Assembly (NCBI GenBank): GCA_011009095.1
Contig: VTPC01090903.1
Span: 155,310-219,309, forward strand
Source of the DNA: Ignelater luminosus
Lineage: Eukaryota > Arthropoda > Insecta > Coleoptera > Elateridae
Reading direction: 5' to 3'
Length of the DNA: 64,000 bases
The position numbers and the translations under genes were made by a program. The stretch's first letter is position 1, and every line of letters begins with the position of its first letter. Shown here one piece after another: positions 55,986 through 64,000 of the stretch. Under the pieces are notes generated by a model. It was not told where the DNA came from. It searched no databases and saw nothing but the letters and a program-made list of their open reading frames with translations.

Positions 55986-58900
55986 CAAAAAATTCATCTC
56001 TTTTTATTCCCTTCAGCTAATGGAGTGAAAATCTTGAAAGGTTTACCTAACACGGAATTTGTGTTATTCTTGTGAAAGGTAGCCGTTAACTAATATGCAG
56101 AAAAATGAAAAGGGAACGTCGGCATTGATAAATCTAAACTAAGTGAAACTGGTACTTGGTCCAGTCTGTGATGACGTTAGTAGTGCAATTTTTATTGGGT
56201 TTAAGAAACATTTCTACGCTGGGAAAGTATCTGCATCGGAGACAGCTATTGAGAATGGTGATGATAAATGCTGTAGCAACTAAAGAGAGGTATCACTGAA
56301 GTGGGTAGAGATAGCACTGCTACTAAATACTTGATGTTTTTCTATTTTTCTGTAGAAATTTGTACGTCGACAATTTCTTATTTATGTGTGTCATCCTGCT
56401 TAGTCACTAAACCTGATAGGTGAGTTAAGGTTACGTAAACAAACGGATTGCTTAAACTACTACAGTGAAAAGGTTGGTATGACAGTAAGCAGCAAAGTAC
56501 TGCTTTAATTAACTAAAAAACGCTATATACAGATAGCAATAAAACTCAAGCAACCTGACAACCATTAAAAGTACAATTTTGTAATATCATAAAATGAATT
56601 ACGTTTTGATCTGAAAAAACTAGACAGACCAAGAAATTACTTTTAAGAATGCATTTTACCAAGAAGTCATTCCAATAAAGGAACGTCGTAGTATTTCAGT
56701 TTCCTATTTGGAGAGGCTTTTCAATGGCTCTTCCTCAGTCAAGAACAAGAATTTAGGAGAAGTGAGAGTAAGGATGAAATAATGAAAACTACAGCAAACT
56801 TTAGTGAGGACAGGCAATTTTGGGATTTAAAATGACTGGAGTGGTAACGTCTTATTACGGTTTGTACTACAAAAAAATTACAATTGCTTCATTTAAAAAT
56901 TCTTATAATTTATAGAAAAATAAATAATTCAATACTGTAATTGAAATAAAATTATAAAGTCCTACGTAGAAAATGTTCTATGTTTATAACGATTCACAGA
57001 TAGAATTTTTTGTTTTGTTTTTGATGCTCAATTTGTCTCGCAAAAGCAGCCTATGGTCAAGAAGATCATTTTCTTTAGCGTTAACTTTTAATTGAGGTTC
57101 CGTGTGTTCAATTATACGCAATTTAAATCAACTCGTAGGGAAATTCTGCATTATCATGAATGGAAAAAAATAGGTAATTTCCTTTTCTGTAAATTGAGGT
57201 GGTATGCAAGTCATTAACTTAACAACTGTCGAATTTTAATGAATCTAATATTTGAAACTGTTATTACACTCACGCACCTTCATATAAATGTCCTTCGTGT
57301 TACTGTATCTTAAATGGATTTTGGATTTAGTAAGTAACAACAAAAACTTCACTACTTCTCGTTGTGTAGCCATAACAAACATAATTCTGTCAACAGCAGC
57401 AGTTGATAATAATTTTACAAATAAATTTAATATTCGTGTTTTAGAGAAACCGTGCAAAAAGAAGGATAGGCCTATTTTATAAATGCTCCACGCCCATTTG
57501 TGATGTATCGTTAGAATCTAATATGCCATCAATATTCAAAATTCATCAGTATTCAATTTGTATAATCGTTCCTGAATAGCTAAAGATTGGATATCTTGTA
57601 CGTTTGCGGTGGATCTACAAATTTGAGGATTTTTCTGTAAATCAATTAAACCTCCAAGTTCCAACCATAGCTATAGTGCCATGTGAGGACTCAATCTAAA
57701 TAACAGAATTTTTAATTTAAGCCTTTTTAAAACATTTTTGTAACCATATTGAAATATAGAAAATACCGAGAATTATTAACCAAATATAAGAAGTCAGCAC
57801 AAAAATGATTTACTTCTTCTATACTTCAAAATAGAAGAAGTAACGAAAAACATCAAAGAGGTCGTCATTATATTTCTGACACCAAAACGGATTATTAACG
57901 GTTGTGGTTGTTAGAAACCTATCCAGAAAGAGAAGGGTTTGGTTTTTGTCCACAACGTCGTAAACAGGCATTGAGTATTATTTAGGGACTTACGGTAGTA
58001 ATGGTTCACATTTAGGGGAAAGAAGAATGTTCAATATTCAATACCGTCAATGAATTTTTAACTAGTCGGGATATTAACAAGGCGATCGCTCATCAACAGG
58101 ATATTCAATTTATCTTAAAATATCTAATAAAAAATGATCATAAGCTCGTATAACTGAAAATTAATTATAAGCAATAAATTTGTATAAAATGACACGGGAA
58201 AAATATTACCATGGAAGTTAATAAATAACGTAATAGAAAACCTTTGGTTTCGTTAAAATTTATACGTTTAAATGTTAGTGGAAGCCTGAAATATCGAATA
58301 CCTTTACTCTAAGTGCGTCTTTGTACTTTACACTTGATTGGATTAAAGCAAAAAGCTTTTTAATGCGATTTGGTATTTAAATAAGGTGTTTCAAAGCAGA
58401 GAATTCATTTGTTTTCCTTTGTGGAATGAAGAGTTTCATTATGCAAACTCGTTGTGAAGTCTCTAAAACTCCGGTCCAGATTATTATTATCGAGTGCTCG
58501 ATGACACACAGTACCAAGTGAGGTTTAATTTTGTAACATTGAAGCTTCTAAAACTAAACCGCCTCCCTCTTAATAACAAGTGTGGGGCTTGCTTGATAAA
58601 TAAATACCAAAAGTGTCGAGGATGTGTCAGTCGACAGCAGATTGAAAGCGACATTAATTATTTGATTAAAATTGCTTTTTGGTGCTATACGCGAAACAAA
58701 ATTATAAAGTTCTAATGACGGCGGGATGCACAAAATAAATTGAGTTATTCATTTTGCCGCGCGAAATTGAATTGCACTACAAAACAGAGGAGAGAGACGG
58801 AAAGAGAGTTGCTACCCGGAAAACTCAGAAAATGTAATTTAACAGCCCGGGTTAAGGTTATTTTTATGTGACAGGCAGATTACGCCTTTCCTATACATTT

Positions 58901-60414
58901 AACCAGAGTTCGTCTAAATTAGTTTGCTGAAATCTTCGCCATTTCAAATCCCTTAAGATACTTATTCTTGATTAACTAGGATTTAATACCAATGGGATGT
59001 AAACTCTCCACTTGTTCAATTTTATTGCATTATTTAAATCGATTCCAATAACACGAATGGTTAAAGTTAGGTTACGTTAGATGTTTGTATAAAAGTTTTC
59101 TTTAAGGAAAAGGTCAGTAAATGTTTCAAATTATTAAACTTGATTCGGCACGACAAGGAAAGAAAAAAATGCAAATAATTTCATAACATACTAGAATTAA
59201 GTACTGTGTAACTTACTATATTATTGAAGAGTGAACGAGTTCAAATACTAAATAAAGTATGACGCTGTAGAAGACAAAGATTATTATTTGGAAGTGAAAA
59301 TAGTTTTATAAGGATTTGTACAGGAAAGCGTGCAAAGTAAAAAAAGGAGTTTATGTACCGAGAATACCTTGTGGAAGGAAGAAAATAAATTAGGTATAAC
59401 AAACATTCCACCTTACGAACTCGCTCAGCGAATTCTAGTCAAAGACTTTTTCAGGCATTTCCTATTTGTCTCTCTAACTACGTACTGCCTTTATTGCCAG
59501 TTTCATTCAAAAACAATTTCTTTTCCCTTTTCAATTTCTTTTTTTCACACAAACTATGACAAATCTAAATTCGACTAAGAGCAAATGTCGAAGTTACTAA
59601 AATTGAGAGATTATTTTACTACCCTTGAATGAGTGTTTTAAAAATGTCGATGCCTCATAATGTTAATAACAAGCATATAAAAAAGCCACGTTGCAATTTT
59701 AAAAATTTGGTTGCATTTTTCAGTGAATGGATTTAAAAGCAGTTACGACCTTCTAGATAGGAAAATACATCTTAATAAAAGATATTTTTGCGCGCACAAT
59801 TTGCTACAAATATGGTATCACTAAACTTCGAACTTAATTCTGATTTAAAGGGTGTCTCATTTGAGATCTCTAAATCGGAAGGAACAGAACACTGCAACGC
59901 GCGCTAACTGATGGCATTCAATGACTACTGAATAAAAAGTCTGTTTTTATCAATTAATTTATTTTAAAATGGTTACTCAGTAGTGTATAATCAGTGATCC
60001 TACAACTAAAATAATAACGCAAATACTAATTCAATACATTTGAATTTAGGACACCTACATCAGATGTCTTTTTAAGAAATTTTGGAAAGAATTAAAACAA
60101 GGATAGTTATCATTTATCAATACTAGTTGGCCTATACCGACTCTAGAAAATTTGGAAGTTTCACTTGCAATACCTCTTAAAACTAGCTTCTTTTAGATTA
60201 TTTCTGTTACTTTCAAACCAATTATAATATGTGTGTTAACAGTAAACGATGTTGATTGTATTAGAATTAAGACCAATATAAATATTCTCAGTACTCATCT
60301 ATATCATTATTCGGTAAGATTTTCATTATTTTTGGTACAGTCTCCTTATTTACAGAGATTTATTCTATACTACTCTATAGAATATAAATAATTTTTACAA
60401 ATGTTCTTTTTATA
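55986..60414. other. No recognisable gene
   Basis: AT-rich. Short frames (at most 82 codons, for example 57,245-57,482, 58,494-58,715 and 59,330-59,578) have no family I recognise; the one at 58,494 has a CGAC...CRGC cysteine pattern but no wider support. A somewhat GC-richer part lies at about 58,740-58,860. No element ends found. Confidence 0.45.
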
Positions 60415-61980
60415 TTGTGACGCCTTTTTTTCTTTGGTCGGTCGGTCGGACGGTGCTCGGGCGCCAGATTTGTTGAGAGGTTTACTGCCCTACCTCGTCC
60501 TTGATGCGGTCGAACAAAGGCTCGCAGGTAGCTACTGTGGAGAAACGGTGCCTCCAGGGGTCGACGGCTGAAAGATTACTGCTATAGGTATCACAACAAA
60601 TAAAACACAATGTAACCCCAAGCAATATCTATTCAAACACCAACATACAAAATATATATAAGCGGGTCTAAATCTAGGCATACTCTACCAAGCCATGCAG
60701 CAGCGGTACTATTGGGCACAGGGCGTATGGGTTCGGTTTCGGGTCCGGTGCCCAGCGCGAGTACGGCTTGGTGAGGAAGCACGGAGTTGTCAGCGAAGAC
60801 GGTTCCTACTCGCAGCCTCGTCGTCGCTGGACAACGCGCTCGGGTTGGAACAAAGACGGCTTCTACGCGCAGCCTCGCCGTTGGTCGCAGACCCAGCTCC
60901 AGTGGGCAAGAAGAAATCGGTTGAGGCAGAAGAGAGAGAGAAAGGTATAGCGGACAGTAAGGATAGGGCACCAATGCGATGATGCTTACTAACCCCAGTA
61001 TACTCACTATAGATTTCGGTGCTCGCAGAGAAGTTGCAGGGCTAGTCGATTTAGAGAGCTGCATTCAACTGCCTAAACGGCTAGATCATCAGGGTGCGGC
61101 TTTAGACTCCTTTGTGTCTCTCAAGCTAGGAGTCAAGATTGACATTAGTGGAATGGGGTGCTGAACGCGGAGCTCGTCTGTCGGTGTTGAAACTGGAGTG
61201 GAGATGTTCCATGGATATGCAGTCATCCGGATTTTATTCGTTTAGTGATGTTCTAAGGACGGCGTTGGCAAGGTAGTGAAGTAGGCGTGGGAGGCGCGAG
61301 GATTTCTTCCAGACGGTTTCGTTGGCGTTGCGGTGATCTTGAGTCCTTGAGGTCTTGATGATGTGGACGACGGTGGGTGACGAATTGATGTTGAGTTTAA
61401 CGATGTTGGTGGAACACGAGGGTTGTGCTGTAGGGATTTAAAGTTTGGTGGGTTGTTGATGTTGGGGATTATGATTTGGAGGAAATTGTTGAGTTGTTGA
61501 TTTGATTGATGTAGGGGTAGGTGGAGGTTAAAATGGAGGTAAAAACGGTTTTCTTCAGAACCACAACCCCCGTAGTTCGCGCTACGGGAGGATTTCAAAG
61601 GAAAAACGATGGGAAAAGAAAAGGGGTTATTCATGGAGTCACGGACGGAAGATGAATTTCAGCAGGAGTGGATGTTGCATTCGGGGAGCCTCGGGCCCAA
61701 ATGACAACGGTGGCGGTGTGGATGCTGGTGTCTGCCCCCCCCCCAGAGCAGGATTAGCGGAAGAGGCTGAGAAAGTTGAGGTTGGTGGCGGCCGGCAGCT
61801 GGAGTGGGGACAACTGGAACCCGACCTCCCAATCGGGTGAGTTGTCGTTGGTGGAGTCAGCTACTTGCTATTCATCTTCGGTGTATCACTCCACGGACGG
61901 AGACCGGGTTGACTGCCTCTCTGCTCACTCGAAGCTGGACTGGCCTAAACGGCACCCGGGTACCTGCTTATATACTTTTT
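60415..61980. other. GC-rich block, LTR-like, unknown
   Basis: About 1.56 kb with far higher GC than its surroundings. On the minus strand TGGCGCCCGAGC (complement at 60,461-60,472) resembles an LTR-element primer binding site, which would place an LTR to its right. On the plus strand the block starts TGTGACGCC at about 60,416, and a TATATATAAGCGG box lies at 60,651-60,664. An imperfect tandem unit of about 65 bp occurs at 60,796-60,890 (GACGGTTCCTACTCGCAGCC; GACGGCTTCTACGCGCAGCC). A hairpin, CCCGTAG-TTCGCG-CTACGGG, lies at 61,569-61,588. Two minus-strand frames of 143 and 130 codons (60,633-61,064; 61,242-61,634) are open but low in complexity. A solo LTR or non-coding transposon is the likeliest reading. 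Confidence 0.45.
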
Positions 61981-62544
61981 AAACATCATGAGAAGACTAT
62001 TCGGAATGACAAACAATTCTTGGAGAATCCGATTTATTTCAAGATTTGTTGCAATCTATTATAAACACCTACCAGTACCAGTAAAATCTTTACTTACCTA
62101 GCAATACATTGAACTCCGCTTTACATGATTTTGCTTTCTCAAAATCTCTCTTATAAAAAAGTTTTGCAAGCAAAAAGATGACCACCTGCATTGTAGTGTG
62201 TTGATTGCAGCAGTAGGATGTGAGATCGTAGATATAGATGTCGACGTTATATAGAATGCGATGCTGGTAGAGTTGGTCGTAATTAGTGTTGAATTTCAAT
62301 ATTCCAAATGACGGAACGAGTAGGTTTTGCATTGGTTACGTTAACTAGTGATAGAAACGGTGATAGTCGCGGTGTTCCAAGCAGTCTAATTTGTCGGAAA
62401 CATCAATAATAAGTACAATGCATTCCATTATAGTGATATTATGCATTGCGCTGCTGCCAACGGCGGCTAGAAGTGCGGCGCTTTGAAGTGTACAAATGCT
62501 GGCGGCTGGTGGATTGTTTTATAGGGAGTTGAAAGTACAAATGG
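61981..62544. other. No recognisable feature
   Basis: Mixed composition between the GC-rich block and the LINE. An 80-codon minus-strand frame (62,090-62,332) is unrecognised. Confidence 0.5.
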
Positions 62545-62549
62545 GCCAA

Positions 62550-64000
62550 TTGTATCTAACTCTCTTTATATCGTCTGCCCAACGCGTCGGTGATCTGCCT
62601 CGGTTTTTCCTGTCTTAGCGGGGTCTCCATTCCAGTAATCTTTTGCTTCATCTGTCATCGCTGAGGCGTGCTACATGGCCTGCAAATCTCCATTTTAGTT
62701 CTGTTATTTTCTCTATTACATCTTCTATCCATGTTCTTTGTATTTCTGTGTTTCATACATGAGTTTCTATTCCCAGTACTGATCTCTCCATTTTCCTCTA
62801 TAATGTTCTTAGTTTCTTTTCATTTGTCTTAGTGGGCGTTAGCGTCTCTAGCCCGTACGTTATAACTGGAAGTATACAGGGTGATCATTTTAAAACTTCC
62901 CACATTGAATAACTCTTTAATTAGTACAATTATCAACTGACTAGGGTAGGTTATTAAATGTCCCCTTTCAAAACAAAAGCGACGCGTTTTAGCGATTTTT
63001 GATAATTTTACTAATTAAAGAGTTATTTAAGGTGGGAAGTTTTAAAATGATCACCCTGTATTGTACACATTTCTCTTATGGCTCATAGAAATTTCGTTGT
63101 TGAACATATCCTTTAGTTTGCCGTAGGCTGCCTAGCCCAGACCAATCCTTCTTTGTATCTCTCGTGTCTGGTTATCCCTAGTGATTATTATATCATGACC
63201 AAGTTATCTGTACTGTTTAACTTATTTTATGCTGTTGTTTTTCAGTTTCATTGCTCCTCCGATGACCAAGTTTGTTATAAAATTTGTTTTGGTTTTATTC
63301 ATTTGCAGCCCTACTTTTTTAGTTGCTTGTGCTAGTTTGTTGAGAATCATTTCGGCTTTGTGTAAAACGTCGGCCATGAGAACAATATCGTCGGCGATCC
63401 GAAGGTTGTTAAGCATTTTTCCGTCGATATTTATCCCTGTTTTACTCTAGTCAAGTTTTTTAAAGGCGTACTCAAAGACTGCTATAAAAAGCTTTGCTGA
63501 CAGTGTATCTCCTTGTCTGACACCTCTTTCTAATAGAAACTTATTTGTTTCTTGATAAAGTTCCACACTTGCCGTTGAGTTTTTGTAGATGTTATGAATT
63601 AAGAAGATGTATCTTATAATCCACTCGTCATTGCGTTAGAGCCTTGACTATTCCGTCACATTCTATGGTGTCAAAGGCCTTCTAAAAGTCCACAAATACA
63701 ATCACCAATGGTCGGTGGTATTCCATGGTTTCTTTTATCAGAGTTTTTAGAGATAAGAGGTAGTCGTTTGTACCAAAACCTGAACAAAAGCCAGTCTGTG
63801 CTATTGGTTGATAAAAGTTTAGTTTATTCTCCAATCTAAAAGTGATTATTTATGTAAAAATCTTATACAGCTGAGAAAGTAAGCTTATGGGTCTGTACTT
63901 CTGGATATCTTTTTTTATGGATTAGTGTCATTGTTGTTGTTCCATTCGCTTGGGATTATGCTGCCAGACAGACATAAGTTGAATAGTTTTTGTATTTTTT
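62550..64000 (-). pseudogene. RTE-type reverse transcriptase relic
   Basis: Reading leftward from the window edge: FGTNDYLLSLKTLIKETMEY (about 63,772-63,715), VIVFVDF and KAFDTIECD (about 63,700-63,655, motif A), RCQTRRYTVS-type sequence in a shifted frame (block B region, about 63,530), then LRIADDIVLMADVLHKAEMI (about 63,410-63,350, catalytic block C) and VGLQMNKTKTNF (about 63,320-63,285). After the MITE, ILPVITYGLETLTPTKTNEK (about 62,872-62,815), WRFAGHVARLSDD (about 62,692-62,655) and RSPTRWADDIKRV (about 62,605-62,565) complete the C-terminal domain. Several stops and shifts (for example between motif A and block C) make it inactive. Confidence 0.88.
62877..63058. mobile_element. 182 bp MITE in the RTE-type LINE
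   Basis: Inverted ends of 48 bp with about two mismatches: CAGGGTGATCATTTTAAAAC at the left and its complement at the right, with CTCTTTAATTAG at the inner side of each arm. Bordered by TA on both sides. It is non-coding. The LINE frame reconnects when the element and one TA are removed. Confidence 0.93.

Larger units (their letters stand above)
62545..64000 (-). mobile_element. RTE-type LINE, truncated by window edge
   Basis: A minus-strand LINE covers the end of the window and continues past 64,000. RT and its C-terminal domain are recognisable; the endonuclease would lie outside. It is split by a 182 bp MITE at 62,877-63,058. The C-terminal domain type (W-x-x-R-x-x-G-H-V-A-R, then R-G-R-x-P-T-R-W-x-D-D-I) is that of the RTE clade. 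Confidence 0.85.

Noticed and set aside
60633..61634. Two minus-strand frames of 143 and 130 codons as genes
   Set aside because: They have low complexity, follow local GC richness and a tandem unit, and match no family; an LTR-like reading fits better.

Overview
This window looks like intergenic, repeat-rich nuclear DNA of an arthropod, most likely an insect. It is strongly AT-rich. Every coding trace I can recognise belongs to a mobile element: piggyBac-like, Tc1/mariner-like, probable PIF/Harbinger and hAT-like DNA transposons, Jockey-, RTE- and other LINE-type retrotransposons, and an LTR retrotransposon with a Lys-tRNA-type primer binding site. I found no convincing host exon, no RNA gene and no CRISPR array. 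Nearly all open frames are short and chance-like; the reverse transcriptase and transposase traces are broken by stops and frameshifts. The exact species cannot be read from the sequence.

Layout. 1-2.3 kb: featureless AT-rich DNA. 2.3-6.5 kb: a foldback element abutting a 3.9 kb Tc1/mariner-type element with about 230 bp terminal inverted repeats; it holds a minus-strand transposase relic and a plus-strand piggyBac-like relic. 7.7-8.7 kb: a larger foldback relative of the first element. 10.7 kb: a small hAT-like MITE. 15.7-18.35 kb: an LTR retrotransposon with 4 bp target duplication, PBS, PPT and one lysine-rich coiled-coil ORF carrying a single internal stop. About 24 kb: a weak PIF/Harbinger trace. 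25-28.25 kb: a nearly complete but dead Jockey-type LINE (ORF1 zinc knuckles, endonuclease, RT). 31.1-32.6 kb: a LINE RT fragment ended by a 630 bp foldback MITE. 32.6-34.7 kb: a GC-richer block of unknown identity. 35.3-36.1 kb: a decayed minus-strand LINE. 40.5-40.9 kb: two unusual short-period repeats. 42.3-50.96 kb: two LINEs lying tail to tail, each split by later insertions, including a 4.5 kb minisatellite-ended insert that itself contains a 1.79 kb piggyBac-like element. 52.6-55.98 kb: a diverged head-to-tail duplication of a roughly 1.27 kb unit, the second copy split by a 1 kb Tc1/mariner-type element. 60.4-62.0 kb: a GC-rich, LTR-like block. 62.5-64 kb: a minus-strand RTE-type LINE split by a 182 bp MITE and running off the window.

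There is no gene cooperation to describe; the interest lies in the insertion history. Several insertions can be read exactly, because removing the inserted DNA and one target duplication reconnects an RT reading frame (43,610/44,793; 45,840/50,375; 62,876/63,059). The best candidates for something undescribed are the 4.5 kb insert with minisatellite ends, the roughly 1.27 kb duplicated unit, the 21 bp palindromic repeat near 40.6 kb, and the GC-rich block at 60.4-62.0 kb. I did not find a convincing new functional system.
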